A DNA stretch of 64,000 nt from Paraburkholderia megapolitana (GTDB lineage: Bacteria > Pseudomonadota > Gammaproteobacteria > Burkholderiales > Burkholderiaceae): NCBI RefSeq assembly GCF_007556815.1, contig NZ_CP041745.1, forward strand, positions 2,395,001 to 2,459,000, in the 5' to 3' direction. Under the pieces are notes generated by a model that was given only the letters and a program-made list of their open reading frames with translations, had not been told where the DNA came from and searched no databases. A program made the position numbers and the translations under genes. Shown piece after piece: positions 9,101-18,562 of the stretch (positions within the stretch are counted from its first letter, which is position 1; every line of letters starts with the position of its first letter).

Positions 9101-10368
9101 GAAGTCGCAACCTGCTTCTCGAACAGTTCCCGGAACACCGGGTAGATATCCGCAGCCGTTTCGACCTTCTTCATCGCCATCTGCGGCGCCGTCAGCGCCA
9201 GCTGCGCATATTCGAGCCACAGGTTCTGCTCTTCGGGCGTCACCTGAATATACGCAAAATAGCGCACCTTCGTCAGGATGTCATCTTCGAGAATCTTGCG
9301 GCATTTCGGCGAGTCGTCGGTCCAGTTGTCGCCGTCCGACGCCTGCGCGCCGTAAATATTCCACTCGCTCGGCGAATAGCGCTCGTTCATCACCTTCTTC
9401 ATCAGCTCGAGCGCGCTCGATACCACCGTGCCGCCGCTCTCGGTCGAATGGAAGAACGTGTCTTCGTCGACTTCTTCCGCACGCGTGTGATGGCGAATGA
9501 AGACCACTTCGATCTTCTCGTAATTGCGCTTGAGGAACAGGTACAGCAGGATGAAAAAGCGCTTGGACAGATCCTTGCGTTGCTCGTCCATGGAACCGGA
9601 TACATCCATCAGGCAGAACATCACCGCCTGGCTCGACGGCTGCGGCTGCTTGACGCGGTTCACGTAACGCAGATCGAACGGATCGATAAACGGAATGCGC
9701 CAGATGCGGCCGCGCAGACGATGGATTTCCTCTTCGAGCAACTTGATTTCGTCACGACGGTCGGCCGGATCGGCCTTCATCGCTTCAAGCTTCTCTTCGA
9801 GTGCATGGAGTTCGTTGACGAGCGGCGCGCCGAGTGCGATGCGTCGGCCCAGTGCGCTTCTCAAAGAGCGTACGACGTCGATGTTGTTCGGCGTACCTTC
9901 GGCAGCCCAGCCCGCGCGGATGCTCTTCCAGGTCGGCACGGCGAGCAGATGGGTTTTCACGAGCCGCGGCAGCTCGAGGTCGTCGAAGAAGTACTGCATG
10001 AATTCTTCGCGGCTCAGTTCGAATACGAAGTCGTCCTGTCCTTCGCCTTCGTTGCTGGCGCTGTTGCCACCGCCCCCGCCTCCGCCGCCAGGCGGCCGCG
10101 GAATCTTGTCGCCGCGGATATAGTCCGCGTTGCCCGGGTGCACCATTTCGCGCTTGCCACCGGGACCATGACGGAATGACGGCTCCGCGATGTCCTTACG
10201 CGGAATCGTGATGCTCTGGGTGTTCTGTATGTCCTTGATGCTGCGATCGCGCACCGCTTCCGATACGGCGCGCCGAATGTAGTTCTTTACGCGCCGCAGA
10301 AAGCGTTCGCGGTTTGCAATGCTCTTGTTCTTACCTGCCAGCCTGCGGTCGATGATTTGATGAAGCAC
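9097..10368 (-). CDS. yeaH: YeaH/DUF444 family protein with a von Willebrand A-type domain
   Basis: This cytoplasmic protein works with the PrkA kinase in starvation and stress responses, judging from the conserved gene pair in E. coli; its molecular action is unknown. It has 423 residues against 427 in E. coli YeaH. A basic N-terminal region is followed by a glycine run (residues 94-101, eight G in a row) and a VWA-like domain with an intact metal site start, DVSGSM at 255-260. The C-terminus overlaps the spoVR start by ATGA, so SpoVR translation is probably coupled to it. A 197-base gap with a strong hairpin separates it from prkA. Confidence 0.92.
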   Translation of the reverse strand: MLHQIIDRRLAGKNKSIANRERFLRRVKNYIRRAVSEAVRDRSIKDIQNTQSITIPRKDIAEPSFRHGPGGKREMVHPGNADYIRGDKIPRPPGGGGGGGGNSASNEGEGQDDFVFELSREEFMQYFFDDLELPRLVKTHLLAVPTWKSIRAGWAAEGTPNNIDVVRSLRSALGRRIALGAPLVNELHALEEKLEAMKADPADRRDEIKLLEEEIHRLRGRIWRIPFIDPFDLRYVNRVKQPQPSSQAVMFCLMDVSGSMDEQRKDLSKRFFILLYLFLKRNYEKIEVVFIRHHTRAEEVDEDTFFHSTESGGTVVSSALELMKKVMNERYSPSEWNIYGAQASDGDNWTDDSPKCRKILEDDILTKVRYFAYIQVTPEEQNLWLEYAQLALTAPQMAMKKVETAADIYPVFRELFEKQVATS

Positions 10369-10525
10369 ATCCAGTCTCCCATCCCATGCAGAGCTGTCGA
10401 TCGGAGTGTGTGCAGCTCATTTGCAGCCCACTCACTCCGACCCCATGCAGCTGCGCTAATTTCGGGCGCGCGAGACACAAGTGGTCATGCTCATTCATGT
10501 CCACACCGCTTGCGCCTCGCCGGGT

Positions 10526-10550
10526 GCCTGCGCGGTGTCGCCGCGCAGGC
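10526..10550 (-). other. Strong hairpin in the prkA-yeaH gap
   Basis: A perfect 10-bp inverted repeat (GCCTGCGCGG, 10526-10535; CCGCGCAGGC, 10541-10550) with a 5-base loop lies 16 bases after the prkA stop. There is no T-run. It is likely an mRNA processing or stability element that lets prkA and yeaH be expressed at different levels, rather than a full terminator. Confidence 0.5.
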
Positions 10551-10565
10551 GGAACGCAAACCATC

Positions 10566-12488
10566 TCATGACGACTTGCGCACGCGCAGATACCAGTCAC
10601 ACAGCAGTCGCACCTGCTTCGGCGTGTAGCCCTTGGCGACCATCCGGTTGACGAAGTCTTCGTGCTTGCGCTGCTCCTCCGCCGACCCTTTCGCATTGAA
10701 CGAGATAACCGGCAGAAGTTCTTCCGTATTCGAGAACATCTTCTTCTCGATTACGACACGCAACTTCTCGTAGCTGATCCACGCCGGGTTCTTGCCTGCG
10801 TTGCCGGCGCGCGCACGCAGCACGAAGTTGACGATCTCGTTGCGGAAGTCCTTCGGGTTGCTGATGCCCGCAGGCTTTTCGATCTTCTCGAGTTCGGCGT
10901 TCAACGCCGCACGGTCGAAGCTCTCGCCGGTGTCGTGATCGCGGAATTCCTGATCCTGGATCCAGAAGTCCGCGTACGTCACATAGCGATCGAAGATGTT
11001 TTGCCCGTACTCCGAATACGACTCCAGGTACGCGGTCTGAATCTCCTTGCCGATGAATTCCGCGTAGCGCGAGGCAAGCACGTCCTTGATGAAGGACAGA
11101 TACTTCTGCTCGGTTTCCGGTGGGAACTGCTCGCGTTCGATCTGCTGTTCGAGCACATACATCAGGTGCACCGGGTTCGCAGCGACTTCCGTCGAGTCGA
11201 AGTTGAACACGCGCGACAGGATCTTGAACGCGAAACGCGTCGACACACCTGTCATGCCCTCATCGACGCCACCGAAGTCGCGATACTCCTGATACGACTT
11301 CGCCTTCGGATCGGTGTCTTTGAGGTTTTCGCCGTCGTACACCTGCATCTTCGAAAAGAGGCTCGAATTTTCGGGTTCCTGCAAACGCGTGAGCACCGAC
11401 ATCTGCGCCATCATCTTTAACGTTCCCGGCGCGCACACGGCGTTGGACAACGACGAGTTGCGGATCAGCTTCTCGTAGATCTTGATCTCTTCCGAATAGC
11501 GCAGGCAGTACGGCACTTTCACGACGAAAATCCGGTCGAGCAGTGCCTCATTGTTGCGGTTATTGCGGAAAGCCTTCCACTCAGACTCGTTCGAGTGCGC
11601 AAGAATGACGCCGTCGAACGGAATCGCACCAAACCCTTCCGTGCCCTTGAAGTTGCCTTCCTGGGTCGCCGTGAGCAACGGATGCAGCACCTTGATCGGC
11701 GCCTTGAACATTTCGACGAACTCGAGCAGCCCCTGATTCGCGAGGCACAGGCCACCGGAGTAGCTGTATGCGTCGGCGTCGTCCTGCGCATACTGTTCGA
11801 GCTTGCGGATATCGACCTTACCGACCAGCGACGAAATGTCCTGGTTGTTTTCATCCCCCGGTTCGGTCTTCGCAATACCGATTTGCCGCAGGATGGAGGG
11901 ATAGCGACGCACCACGCTGAACTTGCGGATGTCGCCGTTGTACTCGTGCAGACGCTTCACCGCCCACGGGCTCAAAATGCTTTTCAGGTAGCGGCGTGGA
12001 ATACCGTATTGTTCTTCGAGGATTGGACCGTCTTCGTCGTAGTCGAACAGCCCGAGCGGCGATTCGTTGACGGGCGAGCCCTTGATTGCATAGAGCGGCA
12101 CGCGTTCCATCAACTGCTTCAAACGCTCGGCGATCGACGACTTGCCGCCACCCACCGGACCCAGCAGATAGAGGATCTGCTTCTTTTCTTCGAGCCCTTG
12201 CGCCGAGTGCCGGAAATAAGCCACGACCTGCTCGATCACTTCTTCCATTCCGTAGAACTCACGGAACGCGGGGTATACCTTGATCACCTTGTTCGCGAAG
12301 ATACGCGACAGACGCGTGTCGTTGCGAGTATCGATCTGTTCCGGTTCCCCGATTGCCGTCAACATGCGTTCGCCCGCAGTGGCGTACGCGGCGGGATTGT
12401 CTTTGCAGAGCGCGAGATACTCTTCAAGCGAGAGTTCATCTTCTCGCGTTTTCTCGAAGCGGCTCGCGAAACTGCTGTAGATATCCAT
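10566..12488 (-). CDS. prkA: PrkA family serine protein kinase (YeaG)
   Basis: This is a large AAA-type ATPase with a C-terminal kinase-like part. PrkA of Bacillus and YeaG of E. coli are reported to phosphorylate proteins and to support survival in nitrogen starvation and stationary phase. The 640-residue length matches YeaG (644). The Walker A loop GPVGGGKSS is at 110-118, followed by ERLKQLMERVPLYAIKG and a Walker B-like segment near GVILAHSNESEW. The ATG has a near-perfect GAGGAGGT ribosome site just upstream, predicting strong translation. It heads the prkA-yeaH-spoVR operon. Promoter signals should lie in 12489-13180, where a threefold repeat is found. Confidence 0.95.
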   Translation of the reverse strand: MDIYSSFASRFEKTREDELSLEEYLALCKDNPAAYATAGERMLTAIGEPEQIDTRNDTRLSRIFANKVIKVYPAFREFYGMEEVIEQVVAYFRHSAQGLEEKKQILYLLGPVGGGKSSIAERLKQLMERVPLYAIKGSPVNESPLGLFDYDEDGPILEEQYGIPRRYLKSILSPWAVKRLHEYNGDIRKFSVVRRYPSILRQIGIAKTEPGDENNQDISSLVGKVDIRKLEQYAQDDADAYSYSGGLCLANQGLLEFVEMFKAPIKVLHPLLTATQEGNFKGTEGFGAIPFDGVILAHSNESEWKAFRNNRNNEALLDRIFVVKVPYCLRYSEEIKIYEKLIRNSSLSNAVCAPGTLKMMAQMSVLTRLQEPENSSLFSKMQVYDGENLKDTDPKAKSYQEYRDFGGVDEGMTGVSTRFAFKILSRVFNFDSTEVAANPVHLMYVLEQQIEREQFPPETEQKYLSFIKDVLASRYAEFIGKEIQTAYLESYSEYGQNIFDRYVTYADFWIQDQEFRDHDTGESFDRAALNAELEKIEKPAGISNPKDFRNEIVNFVLRARAGNAGKNPAWISYEKLRVVIEKKMFSNTEELLPVISFNAKGSAEEQRKHEDFVNRMVAKGYTPKQVRLLCDWYLRVRKSS

Positions 12489-13180
12489 GCTACCTCCTCG
12501 CCGAAGTCTGGATCGATGTCGTGCGCGGCGCGCTAATCGGAAACGACATCGCTCGAATTCATCCTAAACCCTTTCTAATTTTTTTTCACGAACTACGTTA
12601 TGAAAATCGTGCCATCGCATGTTCGTAACATCCCTCTCTTGGAAACGCAGATTCGGTCACATACAATCTTCCCTCCAGACCGCAAAAAATTGCACCGATA
12701 ACAACGGTCCTCGCTGCTGTCGCACACGGACGTCCTCTGTACTGGAATACGAGGCAACTGTCGCGCGTTGTAACACCTGCGGTGTAACACGCGCTGTGTA
12801 ACACGATATGCATGCGCACTGCTTCCTTGTTCCTCAACGCGCAGCGACGCGCTTTGGACTACACCGCAACCATCGGTTACAAACAAACGTTAAATCGGCT
12901 GCAACACGTGCCTGCTGCGCGCGCTCCTGACGTTCGTCCGTGCGTTTCGCATTTCGTTCCGTGTGACGCTGTGCGCGGCATACGTGGCGTATGCCGCGTA
13001 TGCGTGAATACCCGCGCAGACCCTATGGTCTGAAGCGGATATCAGGATGAAGGATGATCGGTGCTGGGTGCGACACACGCGTGGCGCGAGGTGGAAGGCA
13101 ATCGCGCCGTCGAAGATGCGCAAGCTGACGCGCCACAGATACATGTGCAACGCGAACAGAGCGCATGGGTGCGCCCGAAA
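12489..13180. other. Non-coding region upstream of prkA
   Basis: No open frame in these 692 bases has the codon bias of the neighbouring genes, and base composition is more mixed (A/T-rich around 12570-12600 and 12680-12720). It should contain the prkA promoter and regulatory sites. The only clear structure is the threefold 14-bp repeat at 12769-12810. No terminator for the downstream side of the hydratase gene was seen. Confidence 0.6.
12769..12810. repeat. Three tandem 14-bp units sharing TGTAACAC
   Basis: TGTAACAC occurs at 12769-12776, 12783-12790 and 12797-12804, so the start-to-start distance is exactly 14 bases twice. The six bases between copies differ (CTGCGG, GCGCTG, GATATG). Conserved octamers with variable spacers on a fixed period look like a direct-repeat binding site for a regulator. 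The cluster lies about 280 bases upstream of the prkA start. Confidence 0.6.
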
Positions 13181-13942
13181 CTACGTCAGCTCGACTTCCA
13201 CTTCGCCAAGCCCGTCGATATGACCGTGCACGATGCCCCGCTGCCCGATCGGATGCGCGCCGACATACGAGCCGGTCGTGATGGTCCATCCAGGTTCGAT
13301 CGCAATACCCATCGCCGCGCAATGGTTGACGAACCAGACCAGTAGCTCACGTGGGTCGCCGGCGGGATTGCCCGGCGCATCGGGCGCGAGCGAGGTGCCG
13401 TCGAAGGTCAGTTCGAGTTGCGGCGAGACGAAGTCGAACTGCCGCGCAAAACCCGCATACGGCACCGGGTGACCGGTAATCAATGCACCGTTGTTCTGCG
13501 CATCGGCCAGTTGTGCGAGCGGCGCGATGTCCGGCCATTCGGCGAAGCGGCTGTCGACGATCTCGATAGCCGGTAACACCGTGCCGACCCGGGCCAGCAC
13601 TTCGTCGCGCGCATAGGCTTCGCCGCGGGGCGCGATCGGTTCGGCGAAGCGAAAAGCGATCTCGAGTTCCACCAGCACGCGGAAAAATCCGTCGTAGCCG
13701 GCTTGCGCGGGCGATTCGAGTACGAGTGGAGCCGGAATCGGCGCCCCGTTTGCCGCACCGCCCGGCGAGCGCGCACCGATTTTCCACGCGCCCGTCGACG
13801 TGCCGAGCCCGGCGAGCACCGCCTGCTGGATCGCATAGGCCGTCGCCGCGTCGGGCGGCAGGCTGGCTGGCCGCAACACGTCGATCAGCCGATGCTGACG
13901 GCGGGCCTCCACGAGGCGGAGCGCAAGGTCTTGATGCGTCAT
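13181..13942 (-). CDS. 2-keto-4-pentenoate hydratase-like protein (FAH superfamily)
   Basis: Relatives hydrate 2-hydroxypenta-2,4-dienoate to 4-hydroxy-2-oxovalerate in meta-cleavage of aromatics, or act as decarboxylases in the same family. The 253-residue protein has the MhpD-type layout. It starts with helices including AYAIQQAVL, then has the AWKIGARS segment, and the acidic metal-site pattern VELEIAFRF with E-x-E, followed by AIEIVDSRF. The C-terminal VGAHPIGQRGIVHGHIDGLG is characteristic. The ATG follows AAAGGACCGAC, a good ribosome site. No other aromatic-degradation genes are nearby, so it may be a stand-alone member with another keto-acid substrate. Confidence 0.82.
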   Translation of the reverse strand: MTHQDLALRLVEARRQHRLIDVLRPASLPPDAATAYAIQQAVLAGLGTSTGAWKIGARSPGGAANGAPIPAPLVLESPAQAGYDGFFRVLVELEIAFRFAEPIAPRGEAYARDEVLARVGTVLPAIEIVDSRFAEWPDIAPLAQLADAQNNGALITGHPVPYAGFARQFDFVSPQLELTFDGTSLAPDAPGNPAGDPRELLVWFVNHCAAMGIAIEPGWTITTGSYVGAHPIGQRGIVHGHIDGLGEVEVELT

Positions 13943-14096
13943 GTCGGTCCTTTAAGCGGGCGTGCGGGCGCAGGGTCAAGAAGGCATCGCGCGGGGCGAG
14001 CGGTGAGGGAAGAAGCACGGTCGCCGGGTGGCGACTGCGCCCGTCAATGTACCGGAACAGAAGTCGATCCAGGGAGCGCCCTCGCCGCCGGGCATG

Positions 14097-14132
14097 AAAA
14101 AAGACCGTGGTTGCCAAGGCAAACACGGTCTT
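14097..14132 (-). terminator. Intrinsic terminator of the chemoreceptor gene
   Basis: On the minus strand a 9-bp stem (AAGACCGTG / CACGGTCTT, 14101-14109 and 14124-14132) is followed by a T-run (14097-14102). The 14-base loop holds a second small dyad, TTGCC-AA-GGCAA. It lies about 150 bases after the chemoreceptor stop and upstream of the hydratase gene. Confidence 0.85.
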
Positions 14133-14282
14133 GATTGTCCCTACAGCAACACCTATTGCTGTCGATGTGCAGGGATTATTCCGCTGTAGCAAGCACCGCC
14201 GCGTTGCACTGGCGGGAGCGCGCGCGGTCACGCCGCACAACATGCGCCAGCGTGCCTTTTCATGCGCGCTACTGGTGCACGA

Positions 14283-16004
14283 TCAGAACGTCTCCCAGTC
14301 GCGCTCCGTACCGGTGCCGGCCACCGCCATCGCAAGCGGCCTGACCGCCGGCGCGGGCGCGGGGCGTGTCCTGGCACTTGCCGCAAGCGCCTTTACCGGC
14401 GAACGCACCGGCACGGACTCAGACCGGCGCTGCATATCACTCGCGGCGACTCCCGCCGAAGCCTCATCGCCGAGCTGGAACACCGAAACCGCCGTACGCA
14501 GCTTCGTCGCCTGATCCTCCAGCGATTGCGCCGCGGCCGCCGCTTCTTCGACTAGCGCCGCATTCTGTTGCGTGACCTCGTCCATCTGCGTGACGGCGCG
14601 CGCCACCTGGTCGATCCCGCCGCTCTGTTCCGTCGATGCCGCGGCAATCTCGCCCATGATGTCCGTCACGCGCTGCACCGCGCCGATGATCTCGGTCATC
14701 GTGCGGCCGGCCTGGTCGACGAGCGCCGAGCCCGCCTGCACGCGCTCCACCGACGTATCGATCAGCGCCTTGATCTCCTTGGCCGCCGCCGACGAGCGTT
14801 GCGCGAGACTCCGCACCTCGCCGGCCACGACTGCGAAGCCGCGCCCTTCCTCGCCGGCGCGCGCGGCCTCGACGGCGGCATTCAGCGCGAGGATGTTGGT
14901 CTGGAACGCAATGCCCTCGATGATTGAAATGATGTCCGCGATCTTTGCAGAACTCTGATTGATGTCGCCCATCGTGCCGACCACCTGGCCGACCACCGCG
15001 TTGCCGCGGCTGGCGATCTCCGAGGCGTTCGCAGCCAGCGAACTGGCCTGGCGGGCGTTGTCGGCGTTCTGCTTCACGGTGCCGGTCAGCTGTTCCATGC
15101 TGGCGGCCGTCTGCTGCAGCGCCGAAGCCTGTTCTTCGGTGCGCGACGACAGGTCGAGGTTGCCCGCCGAAATCTGCCGCGTAGCCGTCGCGATCGATTC
15201 GCTGCCCATGCGCACCGAGCGCACCGTACCGGTCAGGCTACGCTGCATCTTCGCGACGCCTTGTAACAACTGCCCCATTTCGTCCGTCGAGTGGACGACG
15301 ATCTCGTGGCGCAGGTCGCCGGCGGCGATCGCCTCGAAATGTCCCAGTGCGTCGGCGAGCGGCCGGCCGATGGCGCGGCGCAGCGTCAGGTACGAGAACA
15401 CGGCCGCGGCAAGACCGGCGACCAGCGCGCCAAGCCCCACCATGCGGAACGTGTCGAAGGTGGTTTGGGCCTGGGTAAAGCCTTTTTCGGCCGCGGCGAA
15501 CTGGAACGCCCGCAGGGCGTCGTCGTCGACGGACATCTCTGTGTAGACGGCCTGCAGGCGTTTCGCGCCATCCACGAGGCTGGACGGGTCGTTTGCGATC
15601 ACCGTCGCGGCAAACGCATCCATCACCTGATGCAGCGCCTCGCGTTTCGCGGAAACGGCCTGGGCGAGCCGGTCTTCCTCGGCGTCGCGCGGCAGCGCCA
15701 GATACTTTTTCCACCACTCATCCGCGTTCTTGCGCATGAAATGGGAACGATCGATCGACCCGGCAGCCTCGGGCGTACCCATCATGAATCCCGCCCGATC
15801 GAGCGCCAGCCGTTCGCGCGCCGCATACAGCTCGGCATTGTCGATGGCGACGGCGCTCGGCATCTGGTTCCTAAAGGTGTCGCGGTACGCATCGTTCGAG
15901 CTGCTCATACCGAACAGCCCCAGCACGCCGATCGCGACCAGCAATGCGGCGAGAAAAGCCATCGTCAGGCCGATGCGCGCCCGGATGGTGATGCCCTTGT
16001 TCAT
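14283..16004 (-). CDS. Transmembrane methyl-accepting chemotaxis protein with CheR-tether C-terminus
   Basis: This Tar/Tsr-type chemoreceptor senses a periplasmic ligand and controls CheA. It has a first membrane helix at about residues 11-33, a four-helix-bundle-like periplasmic domain at 34-187, and a second helix at 188-208. A HAMP region follows at about 209-262, and then a signalling hairpin with the conserved tip ([20 protein letters not shown]). The last five residues are DWETF, nearly identical to the NWETF pentapeptide that tethers the CheR methyltransferase and CheB in enteric high-abundance receptors. It is preceded by an Ala/Pro-rich flexible linker. The ligand is unknown. The gene stands alone with its own terminator; no che genes are in the window. 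Confidence 0.93.
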   Translation of the reverse strand: MNKGITIRARIGLTMAFLAALLVAIGVLGLFGMSSSNDAYRDTFRNQMPSAVAIDNAELYAARERLALDRAGFMMGTPEAAGSIDRSHFMRKNADEWWKKYLALPRDAEEDRLAQAVSAKREALHQVMDAFAATVIANDPSSLVDGAKRLQAVYTEMSVDDDALRAFQFAAAEKGFTQAQTTFDTFRMVGLGALVAGLAAAVFSYLTLRRAIGRPLADALGHFEAIAAGDLRHEIVVHSTDEMGQLLQGVAKMQRSLTGTVRSVRMGSESIATATRQISAGNLDLSSRTEEQASALQQTAASMEQLTGTVKQNADNARQASSLAANASEIASRGNAVVGQVVGTMGDINQSSAKIADIISIIEGIAFQTNILALNAAVEAARAGEEGRGFAVVAGEVRSLAQRSSAAAKEIKALIDTSVERVQAGSALVDQAGRTMTEIIGAVQRVTDIMGEIAAASTEQSGGIDQVARAVTQMDEVTQQNAALVEEAAAAAQSLEDQATKLRTAVSVFQLGDEASAGVAASDMQRRSESVPVRSPVKALAASARTRPAPAPAVRPLAMAVAGTGTERDWETF

Positions 16005-16273
16005 GTGCTTCCCTGTGAGAGTGACATATGGAGAGGTACGGCTGCACGGCGCCTGTGGTCATGCGCTCTGGCTGCGGACGTGTGGGCGGTGACCCTCACT
16101 CCCTGCCCGCTTCTTTCTCCGTTTACGGCACTCACCGGGGTGAACTTGAAGCTTTTATATGGTCGGAGGAATTTCTCGAAAGGTGTTAGTACAAGTTACA
16201 ACGACCGACCGCGCCGGCCGCGTCTTTCGACACGGCAGCGCGGTTTCAGCTACGTTGTGGGTGCTGCTGTCAG

Positions 16274-17200
16274 CTAGTTGTCGAGTTCGGCGCGAGTCGG
16301 AATCGACGGTTGCGCGCCTGCGCGCGTTACCGAAATAGCCGCGGCCCGCTGCGCAAAGCGGATGGCATCGTCGACCGGTGCGCCGCCTGCGAGCTGCGCA
16401 GCAAAGCCGCCGATAAACGTGTCGCCTGCGCCCGTCGTATCGATCGCGTCGACGCGCGGTGCCGCGTAATGCGCGGGCTCACCGTGCTCGAGCGCGACGT
16501 ACACGCCCTGGGCGCCGAGCGTCACGATCACGTTGCGCGCGCCGGCCTTGCGCAGCGCCGCAGCCGCCAGCGCGGCATCGGCCGCCGAGGTAACGGGCAC
16601 GCCGCTCAGCGTGGCCACTTCAAGCTCGTTCGGGATCAGGTAGTCGATCAGCGGAAACCAGTTTGACGGTAGCGGACCGGTCGCGGGCGCCGGGTTCAGG
16701 ATCGTCGTCTTGCCGAGCCGGCGCGCCGTCGCGAGGGCCGCCTCGACGGTCGGATCCGGGGTTTCGAGTTGGCAGATCACGACGTCGGCGGAGGCGAGCA
16801 CGGCTTCGTGCCGCGCGATCGAGGCCGGCGTTACCTCGCCGTTGCTGCCGGCGACGATCACGATCGCATTCTGGCTACCGTCATCGACGACGATCAGCGC
16901 GACGCCGGTCGGCGCCGTGGAGCTGGTATCGAGCGCCGTGCAGTCGATCCCTTCCGCTTCGAGTCCCGCGCGCAACTGCGCACCGTTCGCGTCCGCGCCC
17001 ACGCAACCGAGCATCGCAACCTGCGCGCCGAGCCGGGCGGCAGCGACCGCCTGGTTGCCGCCCTTGCCGCCGGCGACCTGCGCGAACGCATGGCCCGCGA
17101 GCGTTTCGCCCGGGCGCGGCAGACGTGGCGCGCGCGCCACGAGATCCATGTTCAGGCTGCCCACTACCGCGACCCGCCCTTGTGCTGCATTGTTCGTCAC
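16274..17200 (-). CDS. rbsK: Ribokinase
   Basis: The enzyme phosphorylates D-ribose at O-5 with ATP, the first step after import. The start is a GTG (VTNNAAQGRVAVVGS) with GGGAG six bases upstream, giving 308 residues against 309 in E. coli. The PfkB-family marks are GSLNMDL at 14-20, the AGGKGGNQAVAAARLG sugar-binding loop at 43-58, and the C-terminal DTTGAGDTF motif carrying the catalytic aspartate and anion hole. It is the last gene of the rbsB-A-C-R-K cluster and follows rbsR by 195 bases on the same strand. Confidence 0.93.
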   Translation of the reverse strand: MTNNAAQGRVAVVGSLNMDLVARAPRLPRPGETLAGHAFAQVAGGKGGNQAVAAARLGAQVAMLGCVGADANGAQLRAGLEAEGIDCTALDTSSTAPTGVALIVVDDGSQNAIVIVAGSNGEVTPASIARHEAVLASADVVICQLETPDPTVEAALATARRLGKTTILNPAPATGPLPSNWFPLIDYLIPNELEVATLSGVPVTSAADAALAAAALRKAGARNVIVTLGAQGVYVALEHGEPAHYAAPRVDAIDTTGAGDTFIGGFAAQLAGGAPVDDAIRFAQRAAAISVTRAGAQPSIPTRAELDN

Positions 17201-17395
17201 GTCTTTCTCCCATCCCGTCCAGAGCAACCGACCCGCGCTAGCGCTCGATCTGTCGGCCACCCTCAGTGCTTCAGCGCACACGCGGATCTCATCTGGAGCC
17301 CATGCCGCGCTGCTCTGGGGCGTACTGCCCGGTTTTTTGTTTCATGTCGATCCGCGGTTCGCCGCAGCGCACGCGCGGTACGCCAGCGTCTCACA

Positions 17396-18442
17396 TCACG
17401 CGGCCAGCCCCTGATGACCCGCATCGGTACCGTTCCACGCAGCCGTCGATTCACGCAGGATCAACTGCGGCGCCACGACGCGGCGCCGCGCCGGCGCACC
17501 TTCGCCGCCCGCCGAGGTGCGCGTGATGCGCTCGATCAGCGTCTGCGCGGCCATCTCGCCGAGGGCACGCACCGACTGTCCGACCGACGACAGCGCCGGA
17601 TACGTAAAGCGCCCCAGTTCGATGTCGTCGAAACCGATGATCGAACAGTCGGCCGGCACGCGGATGCCGCGCTCCGCGGCTGCGCGCAGCGCGCCGATTC
17701 CCATCATGTCGTTGCCCGCGAAAATCGCGCTCGGCTTCACGGTATCGAACAACTGACCTGCGGCACGATAGCCGCCGGTGCCCGAGAAGTCGCTCTCGAC
17801 GATCGCGCCCGGCGCAATCTCGATGCCGCGCTCGGCCATCGCACGGATGAAGCCGTGCACGCGCATCGCGCTCACGGCCGTCGCGATCGGCCCGGTAATA
17901 CAGCCGATCTTCACGTGTCCAAGTTCGAGCAGATGACGCGTGGCCAGATAGCCGCCTTTCTCGTGATCGATCTGCACGAGGTCGGCATTGAGCCCTTCGA
18001 TGTTCCGGTCGACCACGACGAGCGGCTCGCGCGAGTGCGCAAGCGTCTGCGCCAGCACCGCGTCGTCGCCGGCCGACGCGACGATCAAACCGTCGATACG
18101 CTTTTCCTGCAGCACCCGCAGATAGTTGCGCTGCTTCGCAGGGTCGTCGTCGGAGTTGCAGAAGAACACGCAATAGCCGTTGCGCGAACAACCATCCTCG
18201 ATGCCGCGCGCCAGTTCGGCAAAATACGGATTCGTGCTGTTCGGCACCACCAGCCCGATCGTTGCGGTTGAACGCGCCTTCAGCGAGCGCGCAACCGCCG
18301 ACGGAACGTAGTGCAACTGGCGGATCGCCTGCTCCACTTTCGCACGCACGACGGCCGACACCGGCCGCGAGTTGTTCACGACGTGCGATACCGTCGTGAA
18401 CGACACGCCGGCCACGGCCGCTACATCCTTGATCGTCGCCAT
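17396..18442 (-). CDS. rbsR: LacI-family repressor of the ribose operon
   Basis: This DNA-binding repressor is expected to release its operator when ribose or a ribose derivative binds. The 348-residue protein starts with a textbook LacI helix-turn-helix (ATIKDVAAVAGVSFTTVSHV, residues 2-21) and the hinge helix around 50-58 (SAVARSLKA). A periplasmic-binding-protein-like core contains a GLVVPNSTNPYF opening. Its target is most likely the perfect palindrome CGCAAACGTTTGCG in front of rbsB, because LacI/PurR/RbsR-type operators have a central CG. It lies inside the operon it should control, between rbsC and rbsK. Confidence 0.88.
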   Translation of the reverse strand: MATIKDVAAVAGVSFTTVSHVVNNSRPVSAVVRAKVEQAIRQLHYVPSAVARSLKARSTATIGLVVPNSTNPYFAELARGIEDGCSRNGYCVFFCNSDDDPAKQRNYLRVLQEKRIDGLIVASAGDDAVLAQTLAHSREPLVVVDRNIEGLNADLVQIDHEKGGYLATRHLLELGHVKIGCITGPIATAVSAMRVHGFIRAMAERGIEIAPGAIVESDFSGTGGYRAAGQLFDTVKPSAIFAGNDMMGIGALRAAAERGIRVPADCSIIGFDDIELGRFTYPALSSVGQSVRALGEMAAQTLIERITRTSAGGEGAPARRRVVAPQLILRESTAAWNGTDAGHQGLAA

Positions 18443-18562
18443 AACCCGTTGCTCTCCTGCCTGTTATCCGTGTTGTCGCCGCTGTCCTGCGCGCCGTTCG
18501 CGTGCACCCTTTGCGCACGACGCGTTGCCCGGTAACAGCCTCTCTTGATTGTGCCCGGCGCG

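Noticed and set aside
12593..12614. Sigma-54-like promoter upstream of prkA (TGGCACG on the minus strand, complement of 12608-12614)
   Set aside because: The -24 part is good, but the -12 position reads TTTCAT without the required GC, so it is probably chance despite sigma-54 control of yeaGH in E. coli.
12769..12810. CRISPR-like repeat
   Set aside because: Units are only 8 bases identical with 6-base gaps, far shorter than CRISPR repeats and spacers, and no cas genes are present.
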